Shown here: one piece after another, positions 7,533 to 14,399 of the stretch | Numbering within the stretch: the stretch's first letter is position 1 | How the letters are laid out: every line of letters begins with the position of its first letter | Assembly: GCA_964526565.1 (NCBI GenBank) | Contig: CAZGMC010000031.1 | Coordinates: 1-38,284 of the forward strand | DNA length: 38,284 nucleotides | Origin: CAZGMC01 sp964526565 | GTDB lineage: Bacteria > Pseudomonadota > Alphaproteobacteria > DSM-16000 > Inquilinaceae | Direction of reading: 5' to 3' | Program-made: the position numbers and the translations under genes | Notes under the pieces: generated by a model | The model's input: only the letters and a program-made list of their open reading frames with translations | What the model was told of the DNA's origin: nothing | Databases searched by the model: none

Positions 7533-8081
7533 TCAGGCCGCGGCGCGATCGGTGCGCACGGCCGGAGCATCCAGCTCCGTCCCGGCGATGTGGTTGAAGT
7601 AGTTGGTGAAGAGGTTGAGCGCCGTGTGCGCCACGATCTCGACGATCTCCTCTTCGGTAAAGCCGGCCCGGCGTACCGCGGCGAGGTCGTCGTCCGAGAC
7701 GTGCCCGCGCGCCGCGACGATCCGCGTTGCGAAGGCCAAGGCGGCCTGTGACTTCGCGTCCGCCGACCGGCCCCGCAGGTTCCGGTCGAGCTCGTCCGCC
7801 GTCAGCCCCTGGCGGGCGCCGAGGGCGGTGTGCACCGAGGCGCAGTAGTCGCACCGGTTGGCGCCGGCGACGGCGACGGCGATCTGCTCGCGCAGCGCGG
7901 CGGGCAGGACGCCGCCGGCCAACGCCCCGGCGAAGCCGAGATAGCCGCCCAGCGCCGCGGGCGACTGGGCCATGGTGGCGAGGATGTGCGGCACGCCGCC
8001 CATCTGCTTCTTCACGCTGGCGAGGAGCTGCGCGGTCTTCTGCGGAGCCTGCGCCTCGGTGATGCGTGCGATCCTTTGCAT
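7533..8081 (-). CDS. AhpD-like carboxymuconolactone decarboxylase family protein
   Basis: This 182-residue protein starts at ATG 8081 with a strong AGGAGG five bases upstream. The CMD-fold core holds the redox motif CDYCASVH (Cys77, Cys80, His84), which is the thiol peroxidase/adaptor site of AhpD-type proteins, preceded by LREQIAVAVAGANR and followed by the helix EEEIVEIVAHTALNLFTNYF. It likely reduces peroxides or acts as a disulphide relay in the cytoplasm. It sits 127 bp downstream of a same-strand AraC regulator gene that may control it. The ribosome binding site lies inside a perfect 13-bp hairpin (8084-8128), suggesting translational control. Confidence 0.85.
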   Translation of the reverse strand: MQRIARITEAQAPQKTAQLLASVKKQMGGVPHILATMAQSPAALGGYLGFAGALAGGVLPAALREQIAVAVAGANRCDYCASVHTALGARQGLTADELDRNLRGRSADAKSQAALAFATRIVAARGHVSDDDLAAVRRAGFTEEEIVEIVAHTALNLFTNYFNHIAGTELDAPAVRTDRAAA

Positions 8082-8083
8082 GG

Positions 8084-8128
8084 TTGCCTCCTGTCGGTGT
8101 GTGGATGTCGGTCATCGACAGGAGGCAA
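8084..8128 (-). promoter_or_regulatory. Perfect 13-bp inverted repeat covering the ahpD-like ribosome binding site
   Basis: TTGCCTCCTGTCG (8084-8096) and CGACAGGAGGCAA (8116-8128) are exact reverse complements separated by 19 bases. On the minus-strand transcript the 3' arm contains the AGGAGG Shine-Dalgarno sequence, with AUG only a few bases downstream (8081), and the 5' arm is a complete anti-SD. Folding would hide the ribosome binding site. As DNA, the same dyad could be an operator. The loop also holds an ATG that opens a different frame. Confidence 0.65.
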
Positions 8129-8208
8129 ACTGCATCGGCCGGACGATCAAGCAATAAACCGGCATCCATCGTGGACAGAGTGCATTGTGCTTGGGACGCT
8201 CGGCAAAA

Positions 8209-9135
8209 TCAGGCCAGGTTGCGGCGATATTCGGTGGGCGGCAGGCCGAACCGGGCGGTGAAGGCGCGGGTGAAGGCGGCGGGCGACTGGTAGCCGGCCT
8301 GCACCGCCACCTGCTGCACGCTGGCGCGGGACTCGTCGAGCAGCGACAGGGCCTTCTGCAGCCGCCAGTCGGACAGATAGGCCATCGGGCCGGTGCCCAT
8401 CAGGGCGCTGAAGCGCTCGGCGAACCGGCTGCGCGACATGCCGATCTCGGCGGCCAGACTTTCCACGGTCCAGGCGTGGCTCGGCTCGGTGTGGATGAGC
8501 TGCAGCGCGCGGCCGATCTGCCGGTCGCGGAACGCCTCCAGGACGGCTTTCAGCTCCTCGCTCTGCTCGATGCCGACGCGCAGCAGCTCGATGAAGACGA
8601 TCTCCGACAGCCGCGTCACCGCCGCCGCCAGGCCCAGGTTCTCGGAGAACATCCGGCGCGTGATCAGGCGCAGGATCTCGTCGAGCAGCGGCTCGCGGGC
8701 GCGGGCGGCCATGGTCGTCAGCATGTATTCGGGCAGGGCGCGCAGGATGGGGTGATCGGCGCCGCGGCGAAAGCTGAAGTGGCCGCAGATCAGCTGCGTG
8801 GTGGCCTGGGGGTTGCCGGCGCCGATGACGAACACGCCCCGGCCGTCATAGCCGGCGGCCTCCAGTACGGTCTCCAGCGGCGGCGCCTCGCGCCCGGCCT
8901 GATCGGCGAGCACGTGCGCCCGTCCGCCGGGGATGAGCACCAGGTCGCCCGGCCCCAGATGGGCCGCAGCGCCGGACGGGAACAAGACGTGGCAGCTGCC
9001 CTGGACCATCAGGTGGAACCGGGCCGCCTGGGCGAGCTCCGGCACGGTCACGCCCCAGGGCGGTGAGCAGTCCGTCCGGAAATACAGCGCCCCCTTCAGG
9101 TTCAGGGTGTCGAGGATGTCGTTGAGCACATCCAT
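8209..9135 (-). CDS. AraC-family transcriptional regulator with N-terminal cupin
   Basis: With ATG 9135 the protein has 308 residues and begins MDVLNDILDTLNLKG, the usual start of cupin-6 AraC regulators; the frame is open to ATG 9201, but that extension runs through an inverted repeat and looks non-coding. The cupin part includes FHLMVQGSCHVLF and LGPGDLVLIPGGRAHVL. The C-terminal 100 residues hold two helix-turn-helix units: WTVESLAAEIGMSRSRFAER, and VQQVAVQAGYQSPAAFTRAF with the FGLPPTEYRR ending. It probably senses a small ligand and activates the AhpD-DUF4142-cupredoxin-UDG genes that follow on the same strand. The ligand is unknown. Confidence 0.85.
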   Translation of the reverse strand: MDVLNDILDTLNLKGALYFRTDCSPPWGVTVPELAQAARFHLMVQGSCHVLFPSGAAAHLGPGDLVLIPGGRAHVLADQAGREAPPLETVLEAAGYDGRGVFVIGAGNPQATTQLICGHFSFRRGADHPILRALPEYMLTTMAARAREPLLDEILRLITRRMFSENLGLAAAVTRLSEIVFIELLRVGIEQSEELKAVLEAFRDRQIGRALQLIHTEPSHAWTVESLAAEIGMSRSRFAERFSALMGTGPMAYLSDWRLQKALSLLDESRASVQQVAVQAGYQSPAAFTRAFTARFGLPPTEYRRNLA

Positions 9136-9155
9136 GATGCAGACCGTCCGGCACG

Positions 9156-9194
9156 ATTTGCAGATCATCCCATCGAATTGGATGAAATGCAAAT
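9156..9194. promoter_or_regulatory. Imperfect inverted repeat upstream of the araC-type gene
   Basis: ATTTGCAGATCATCC (9156-9170) and GGATGAAATGCAAAT (9180-9194) match as reverse complements at 13 of 15 positions around a 9-base spacer. The element is much less GC-rich than its surroundings and ends 20 bp upstream of the chosen regulator start (9135). An autoregulatory operator or promoter region is likely. The rest of 9136-9390 shows no coding or other signal. Confidence 0.4.
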
Positions 9195-9390
9195 ACATCA
9201 CGATCAGCAGCGGTCCGGGGACAGCAATCCTTTCAGATCAATCCTGCAGCCTGATACCCTGATGGCCGGGCTCGGGCAATGACGGGTTCTTCGGAACCAT
9301 GTGCCGCCACTCGCCATACTGGTGATGACCTGACACGGCGGTTCCCCAGCAGCGGCCAGGGATTCTGGCTGCTGCCGAAGTGTTCGTGGC

Positions 9391-9416
9391 GAAGGCCCGG
9401 GCTTTGCCGGACCTTC
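9391..9416 (-). terminator. Hairpin 20 bp downstream of the peroxiredoxin gene
   Basis: GAAGGCCCGG (9391-9400) and CCGGACCTTC (9407-9416) form a 10-bp stem with one G-U pair and a 6-base loop, just after the stop of the minus-strand peroxiredoxin gene (9437). There is no clear U-tract, so it may be a weak intrinsic terminator or an mRNA 3'-end stabiliser. Confidence 0.4.
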
Positions 9417-9436
9417 ACCAATGACACAACGCGGGT

Positions 9437-9970
9437 CTACTGGGCGGCGCGGCCCTTCAGGTAGTTGAGCATGGTGTCGGCGTCGGAGATCTCGAAAGGG
9501 TCGGTCGGGCAGTTGTCGCCGAAATCGGGCTCGATGAAGATCTTCTCGATCTTTCCGTCGTCGACGAACATTGAGTACCGCCAGCTGCGCATGCCGAAGC
9601 CCAGATTGCTCTTGTCGACCAGCATGCCCATCTTGCGCGTGAACTCGCCGTTGCCGTCCGGCAGCAGGAAGATGTTCTTGACGCCCTGCTGTTTGCCCCA
9701 CTGGAACATGACGAAGGCGTCGTTGACCGACAGGCAGATCACCTCGTCGACGCCCAGCTTGCGGAACTCGTCGTGGAGCTCCTCATAGCGCGGCAGGTGG
9801 CTGCTGGAGCAGGTCGGGGTGAAGGCGCCGGGCAGGGAGAACACGACGACCTTCCGGCCCTTGAAGATGTCGTCGGTGGTCTGTGTCTTCCACTCGAACG
9901 GGTTCGGGCCGCCCAGGCTCTCGTTGCGGACACGGGTCTGGAAGGTTGCGTGCGGTACCATGGCTCTCAT
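9437..9970 (-). CDS. Peroxiredoxin (Prx5-like, AhpC/TSA superfamily)
   Basis: This 177-residue protein uses ATG 9970, which has GGAGG at good spacing; an in-frame ATG at 9988 has no better signal. The peroxidatic site is FSLPGAFTPTCSSSHLP with Cys54. Downstream are LGVDEVICLSVNDAFVMFQW and FGMRSWRYSMFVDDG, matching the Prx5/peroxiredoxin-glutaredoxin-like group. It reduces hydrogen peroxide and organic hydroperoxides in the cytoplasm using thiol donors. A second Cys occurs at DNCPTDPFEISD, which may serve as a resolving residue. It belongs to a stretch of redox genes (AhpD-like, cupredoxin, GST) on the same strand but has its own leader. Confidence 0.9.
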   Translation of the reverse strand: MRAMVPHATFQTRVRNESLGGPNPFEWKTQTTDDIFKGRKVVVFSLPGAFTPTCSSSHLPRYEELHDEFRKLGVDEVICLSVNDAFVMFQWGKQQGVKNIFLLPDGNGEFTRKMGMLVDKSNLGFGMRSWRYSMFVDDGKIEKIFIEPDFGDNCPTDPFEISDADTMLNYLKGRAAQ

Positions 9971-10214
9971 CGGGGCCTCCTTGCGCATGCGAGGGTGAAA
10001 GTCGGATCAAGTGTTTCCAGGAGTTTCTGGAGTGATTCTAACTTGTGCCTCGTGGTTACACGGCCGCAGCCGCCGCTGTCAAGGATCGCTGTCAGGGATC
10101 GCTGCGGCAGTGCGCCATCAGGTTTCCGCCGCAGCGGTCATCGGTCTCACCCCACGGAGTCGTTCCGAGGATTGGAGGCCCCCGGTCCTCTGCACGATCG
10201 GCCGGCAGTGCGGG

Positions 10215-10844
10215 TCACCGCACGGCGCCGGGGCGGGCGCTGACGCGGTCGTACCAGCGCCGGGCGTGGACCGCGTCCTCGGGCAGCGCGAGCTTGATCC
10301 ATCGGGCGAAGTCGACCACGACCAGGGCCAGGATGTCGGCAGCGGAGAACCGCTCGCCGGCGACGTACGGGCTGTCCGCCAGCAGGTCGTCGAGCCGGGC
10401 CAGGAAGCGCGCCGCCCGCACCCTGCCGCGCTCGGCCAGCGCCGGGATCTGGGCGTAGTCGTCGGGACCGGTCAGGGCCCGGTCCGTGAGGCCCGGCGCG
10501 GCATTGCGCAACGCCTCGCCGACCGCCTGCCAGCCGTCGGCCTCGATGCGCCACACGCGGTCGGCGATGACGGCCTTCTCGACCGGCGTGGTGCCGAGCA
10601 GCGGCGGGTCGGGGAAGGTCTCCTCCAGGTACCGCCAGCAGCCCTGGGTCGAGGTCAGCCGCGTGCCGTCATCGAGTTCGAGGACCGGCACGGTGCAGTG
10701 CGGGTTGATCGCGCGGAAGGCGGGCGACAGGTGCTCGCCGCCGCGCAGGTCGACCTGCCGGGTCGGGACCTCGATGCCCTTCTCGGCGATGAAGATCCGC
10801 ACCAGCCGCGGGCTGGGCGCCGTGCTGCAGTCGTAGAACAACAT
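10215..10844 (-). CDS. Glutathione S-transferase family protein
   Basis: This 209-residue protein starts at ATG 10844. The N-terminal thioredoxin-like domain reads MLFYDCSTAPSPRLVRIFIA, with Ser residues where theta/beta-like GSTs place their catalytic group, followed by the cis-Pro element NPHCTVPVLEL and the glutathione-contact region LTSTQGCWRYLEE. The C-terminal helical domain includes YVAGERFSAADILALVVVDF, the N-capping box typical of GSTs. It probably conjugates or reduces electrophiles with glutathione in the cytoplasm. Substrate is not predictable. A 14-bp tandem repeat lies immediately upstream, between it and the LuxR-type gene. Confidence 0.85.
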   Translation of the reverse strand: MLFYDCSTAPSPRLVRIFIAEKGIEVPTRQVDLRGGEHLSPAFRAINPHCTVPVLELDDGTRLTSTQGCWRYLEETFPDPPLLGTTPVEKAVIADRVWRIEADGWQAVGEALRNAAPGLTDRALTGPDDYAQIPALAERGRVRAARFLARLDDLLADSPYVAGERFSAADILALVVVDFARWIKLALPEDAVHARRWYDRVSARPGAVR

Positions 10845-10877
10845 CGGGACAGAGTCCTGTCAGCGGGGGGTATGGCC

Positions 10878-10933
10878 GTCGTCTCTGGGCGGTCGTCTCT
10901 GGGCGGTCGTCTCTGGGCGGCCGTCTCTGGATG
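10878..10933. repeat. 14-bp tandem repeat, four units
   Basis: The unit GTCGTCTCTGGGCG occurs three times exactly (10878-10919) and a fourth time with mismatches (10920-10933). It fills the space between the GST start (10844) and the LuxR-type gene stop (10951). Confidence 0.85.
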
Positions 10934-10950
10934 GCTGGCGCGCTGCTGCC

Positions 10951-12141
10951 TCACGGCGTGGTCGCCGTATGTGCTTGGGTCGGCGACGGCGGCGGATTTG
11001 ATGTGCCTGCGCCATGAAGGAGCGCCCGTTCGACCAGCCGCACGATTTCGGACTGGCGGTGCGTATCCAGCTTGGCATGCACGTTCTTCAGGTGCCAGCG
11101 AACCGTGTTCGGCGATATGCCGGCGGCTCTGGCGTGCTCCTTCGGTGATTTGCCGGCGGCCAGGGCGGCTGCCAGCCGCGCCTCCGCCGGTGTCAGGCCA
11201 TAGACGCGGCCCAGAAAGTCGATGGACGGCTCCTCGTTCCGCTCCGGGTCGCAGATCAGGATGATGGCCGCATCCCCGGTGAGGAACAGCGACGTCTCCG
11301 ACGCCGGCTGGGCCAGGACGACCACCGAATAGGGCCGCCGGCCGGACGGGCGGCGGATGCTCAGGGTGCCGGCCGCCACGCGGGTCAGATCCGGCCGTGC
11401 CGACGCGGCCCGGCCGAGCAGCGTCTGGAACGGCTCGTTGTCGGCGGGGTGCAGCGCGTGCAGGCCGAACCCGTCGGCCTTCAGCCCGTCCTGTTCGGAC
11501 AGGATGGCATCGGCCGCGCGGTTGGCATAGACGATCCGGCGGTCGGGCGCGAGGATGACGATGCCGAACGACATCCGGTCGAGCGCCGCCGTCGCAAGCG
11601 CATGCATCCGGTTGATGTCCTGGAATCTCTGGTGGATCGAGGCGGCCTGGCTGAGGTGCGCGGAGAGTTTCTGGAACAGTGAGACCTCCTGTTCCTGTGC
11701 ATGTCCCTGCGAGACCGTGCGCTGCAGGCTGGCGATCACAGTTGACTCCGCGTCGCGGACCAGCACGGATGCGATGTAATAGCGGAAGCCGCCCTGTGAT
11801 CGGAACCAGTCATAATGGGCTGAGCGGTCCATTTCGGCTTCGCTGGTGTGCTGATAGTCGCAATAATAGGTCTGGTTCGGGTGGCGGAGCACATGCAGGG
11901 CACGGGGACAGGTCGACACCAGGTGCCTGTCATACTCGTCGACCCCGGTATCGGGCAAGCCTACCGCCAGGCTGAACGGAATCAGCCCGGTCCTGTCGCT
12001 CACGCTGAGCAGGTGAATGCCTGAGGACCCTGTCAGGTCGCAGACGCCCTTGAGCGCCGCCGCCCACGCATCGCGATCGACGGCCGCCCGGTAGATGATC
12101 CTGATGGTGTCGAGGAATTCGTCCTCGCTGTGCCTGGTCAT
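10951..12141 (-). CDS. LuxR-type helix-turn-helix transcriptional regulator with PAS-like sensor
   Basis: The chosen start ATG 12141 gives 396 residues beginning MTRHSEDEFLDTIRIIYRAA; ATG 12225 would add 28 residues and cannot be excluded. The N-terminal ~180 residues are a sensor region of unknown fold. A PAS-like segment follows (DRMSFGIVILAPDRRIVYAN ... ADAILSEQDGL). The C-terminal HTH reads LTPAEARLAAALAAGKSPKE, then ISPNTVRWHLKNVHAKLDTH, a clear LuxR/GerE domain. No receiver domain or phosphoacceptor motif is visible. Targets are unknown; the upstream region is unusually AT-rich (12231-12275) and likely contains its promoter. Confidence 0.85.
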   Translation of the reverse strand: MTRHSEDEFLDTIRIIYRAAVDRDAWAAALKGVCDLTGSSGIHLLSVSDRTGLIPFSLAVGLPDTGVDEYDRHLVSTCPRALHVLRHPNQTYYCDYQHTSEAEMDRSAHYDWFRSQGGFRYYIASVLVRDAESTVIASLQRTVSQGHAQEQEVSLFQKLSAHLSQAASIHQRFQDINRMHALATAALDRMSFGIVILAPDRRIVYANRAADAILSEQDGLKADGFGLHALHPADNEPFQTLLGRAASARPDLTRVAAGTLSIRRPSGRRPYSVVVLAQPASETSLFLTGDAAIILICDPERNEEPSIDFLGRVYGLTPAEARLAAALAAGKSPKEHARAAGISPNTVRWHLKNVHAKLDTHRQSEIVRLVERALLHGAGTSNPPPSPTQAHTATTP

Positions 12142-12225
12142 GCAGGGCCGGTCAACGGATGATGACGCTTTCGGATCCTGCCATGCGCCCGCGTGGATTG
12201 CAACGGCGATCAAGTCAGTGCGCAT

Positions 12226-12795
12226 GGGGTTGATAACATCAATAGAACTAAAATATAATTTTTCTCGTTAATGACTGCAGGTCTGCCCACCCATTTGAGT
12301 GGGGGTCGCAGGGGGTTTCTTGTTCCGATCACGAGTTGAGAACCCGGCATTCAACGGCGAGGATGGCAATGAAGACTTCGAATTGGCGCCACTGTGCGAC
12401 AGCCGCGCTCGGCATCGGATTTGGGCCTGTTTGTCCTGCCAAGACTCTCGCCAGCCCTTTCGATCTGGCCCACACGCTCTTGAGCCCGAACCCCGCGCCT
12501 GGCGGCCAGTTCGGCCGACCGTGAGTGTGCTCGGCTTGGCCGGGGTCTGCCGCTCGCGCCGGTCGGCGCGGCCCGGACAGGCGGCGGAATGAGGATCCGC
12601 GATCGGCCCTGGTCGATGCCGTGAAGCATGCCTCAATGCCGGTTGACCCGCCTTGTTGATCGGGAAAACGGACGGAGTGGCGGCCGACCTGCCGGATGCA
12701 TGGCCTCCTCCCCCCCCCATTCAGGCGGTCCCATCACTCTGCGAGCCATTCCATCCTTCCTTCCGGAGGTCAGCTCTTGATTGGGAGGTTCTGGA
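12226..12795. other. 570-bp region without a convincing gene
   Basis: The left end (about 12231-12275) is strikingly AT-rich for this genome and probably holds the promoter of the minus-strand LuxR-type gene. A 54-codon plus-strand frame (ATG 12363 to TGA 12524) has a purine-rich stretch before it and a weakly hydrophobic N-terminus, but no recognisable family. A run of nine or ten C lies near 12710-12719. Nothing else is supported. Confidence 0.4.
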
Positions 12796-13380
12796 ATGAG
12801 AGTTCTGGGAAAGCTTCTTGCAGCAGCGTTCGCCGCCGCCGCATGCTTGACAGTCCCCGCCGCACCGGCCGCACACGCATCCATGTTGCCGTCCTGCTCA
12901 GGTGCGGTGGGCCAAGCCGAAGGCATTGCCGCAACGGAATGGCATCCCCGGTCGCACCATGAAGACGGCATGGCCGTGGCTCCCGAACTTGCGGCTGACG
13001 ATCATGGTCTGTCGTTCGGCTGCATGGCCGCGATCGGGGGGCGCCCACCGGAGGCAACAGCAGAGCAGCGGTGGCCAGGCTTCGGCCATGACAACCCCCC
13101 TGAGCCCGCCATGCGGCGCTTGACACAGTTCCGCATCGACCTGTTTTCCGCCGGCCGCTGGAGTCCGCCGGCGACGCCACGAACGGCGTCTCTTCCCGCG
13201 GGCAGCCGATCGGCGCACATGCCGGTCCAGGCGGTTCTGGCCGGTCCCACGCGCCGCTATACTTTGGTACCGCCGCCGAATGCCTTCGCCATCCCCGACT
13301 TCCGCCTGTCGGCTGTCCCGACCTACAGCCGCAGCCGCGGCGCTCGCCGGCTCTTTCTGGATGGTACGCCCGGGTTCTGA
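12796..13380 (+). CDS. Secreted protein of unknown function
   Basis: This 194-residue protein starts at ATG 12796 with GGGAGG seven bases upstream, which favours it over the in-frame TTG at 12781. The first ~30 residues are a clear Sec signal peptide (MRVLGKLLAAAFAAAACLTV, then PAAPAAHAS). The mature part is rich in Pro, Ala, Arg and Ser, has two Cys (PSCSG and FGCMA), several His/Asp patches (HPRSHHEDG, DDHGLSFG), and ends in a positively charged segment (YSRSRGARRLFLDG). I recognise no family. It stands alone between the LuxR-type gene and a small membrane protein. Good ribosome site and signal peptide support expression; function is unknown. Confidence 0.55.
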   Translation: MRVLGKLLAAAFAAAACLTVPAAPAAHASMLPSCSGAVGQAEGIAATEWHPRSHHEDGMAVAPELAADDHGLSFGCMAAIGGRPPEATAEQRWPGFGHDNPPEPAMRRLTQFRIDLFSAGRWSPPATPRTASLPAGSRSAHMPVQAVLAGPTRRYTLVPPPNAFAIPDFRLSAVPTYSRSRGARRLFLDGTPGF

Positions 13381-13453
13381 GGCGGTTCCTTGATGAAATG
13401 GCCGGGCAATGGCGCTCCGTCGGCTATGGTTCCGGTCCTGAGGGTGCTGAAGG

Positions 13454-13630
13454 ATGACGCTGCTTCAGGGTGTTGGTGTATTCATTGCCGTCTACCTGCT
13501 GCTGGTCGGCCGCAGCGCCTGGAAGCAGGGGGAGTTGCGGCAGTTCGCGGTCAGCCTTGGCGTCGTCGCGGTGCTGGCCGCGGCGGTCGTGGCCGTCGTG
13601 CTGCTTTATGACCGGCTGGCCGGCGGCTGA
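13454..13630 (+). CDS. Small two-helix membrane protein
   Basis: ATG 13454 to TGA 13628-13630 encodes 58 residues. Two hydrophobic segments are evident: VGVFIAVYLLLVG (about 7-19) and VSLGVVAVLAAAVVAVVLLY (about 33-52), separated by a short polar loop RSAWKQGELRQFA. The layout is an N-terminal helix, a basic loop and a second helix, without Cys or His. There is an AAGG very close to the start, so initiation is only moderately supported. No family is recognised. It converges on the rubredoxin gene, with a 12-bp tandem repeat between them. Confidence 0.5.
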   Translation: MTLLQGVGVFIAVYLLLVGRSAWKQGELRQFAVSLGVVAVLAAAVVAVVLLYDRLAGG

Positions 13631-13643
13631 TGCCGCCGTTCAA

Positions 13644-13691
13644 GCGCATGGGCGGGCGCATGGGCGGGCGCATGGGCGGGCGCATGGGCGG
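13644..13691. repeat. 12-bp tandem repeat, four exact units
   Basis: The unit GCGCATGGGCGG is repeated four times without mismatch in the gap between two convergent genes (13630 and 13730). Confidence 0.9.
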
Positions 13692-13729
13692 ACGGCAGCC
13701 GGCCGCGCGGGCATCGGCGGGCCGACAGT

Positions 13730-14029
13730 TCAGCCCAACGGGATGAAGTCGATCTTGGCGGCGCCGCAGACCGGGCAGTACCAGTCGTCGGGCAGGTCGG
13801 CGAACGGGGTGCCGGGCGGGATGCCGCTGTCGGGGTCGCCGGTCGCCGGGTCGTAGATGTACGGCCGGCAGTCGCTGGCCACGCAGATGTAGCGCTGGGT
13901 CGCCGGATCGCGGGCGGCGCGGGCCGGGCCGGCAAGGCCCGATCCGGCGACACCGGCCAGGGCCGGCAGGGCAAGGCCGGCGGCAAGGCGCAGCATATCG
14001 CGGCGGCTGCGAGGATCCGCGGATAACAT
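13730..14029 (-). CDS. Tat-exported rubredoxin with CX4C first iron site
   Basis: Starting at ATG 14029 the protein has 99 residues; upstream in-frame starts up to 14176 would only lengthen the leader. The N-terminus has a twin-arginine signal (SRRDMLRLAAGLALPALAGV, then a likely cleavage after PARA). The rest is a rubredoxin fold: YICVASDCRPYIYDPATGD, GIPPGTPFADLPDDWYCPVC and GAAKIDF. Iron ligands would be Cys49, Cys54, Cys85 and Cys88. The first pair is CX4C rather than the normal CX2C, as in the Rd-2 type of Desulfovibrio desulfuricans. It should be a periplasmic one-electron carrier folded before export. The partner is unknown; no alkane hydroxylase gene is nearby. Confidence 0.85.
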   Translation of the reverse strand: MLSADPRSRRDMLRLAAGLALPALAGVAGSGLAGPARAARDPATQRYICVASDCRPYIYDPATGDPDSGIPPGTPFADLPDDWYCPVCGAAKIDFIPLG

Positions 14030-14399
14030 GGCGTCCAAGACTCCCGTATCGTCGTCCAGGTCGGATGTCCGGGGTGCGGACTGATGAGCCCGGTTCGGCC
14101 GTGTTCTACCCATCCCCGGCCCATCCCCGGCCATATGCTTGCACTGAGCATTACTCCACGGGCGCTCGGATGGCATTGACCGGGATCAACCGTGACGGCG
14201 ACCGCCGGTCGCACCAGGCCGGCGCGGACCGCGCGGGCCGCGGCCGGCTGCGGGTCCTGGCCGCCGGGCGCTGCCTTTCGTCGCAGCCGTCGTCACACCG
14301 AAACCGAGGAACCTGCGATTGCGGCCGCCGCGGTCGGCTCCTCAAGGCTGCCCTCGGGCAGGGGCCCGAACCGGCCGGTGCAAAATCGGCGTGTGGTCG
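14030..14399. other. 370-bp spacer between rubredoxin and the protease-like gene
   Basis: No supported gene. It contains CTGCCC/GGGCAG hairpin arms (14348-14353 and 14356-14361) about 40 bp past the stop of the minus-strand protease-like gene, a possible weak terminator. The right-hand part of the rubredoxin leader frame (to 14176) is probably non-coding. Confidence 0.4.

Noticed and set aside
6922..8169. 415-residue minus-strand protein joining the AhpD region to DUF4142
   Set aside because: The first 225 codons are the wrong frame of the AhpD-like gene; DUF4142 has its own ATG (7494) and signal peptide.
10878..10933. CRISPR array
   Set aside because: Units are contiguous 14-bp repeats without spacers; the same applies to the 12-, 13- and 18-bp arrays.
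12363..12524. 54-codon plus-strand gene
   Set aside because: Start context and composition are only weakly gene-like and no family is visible; kept as a note in the intergenic entry.
13606..14214. 202-codon minus-strand frame
   Set aside because: Overlaps the rubredoxin gene in another frame and consists of Arg/Pro/Ala-rich shadow sequence.
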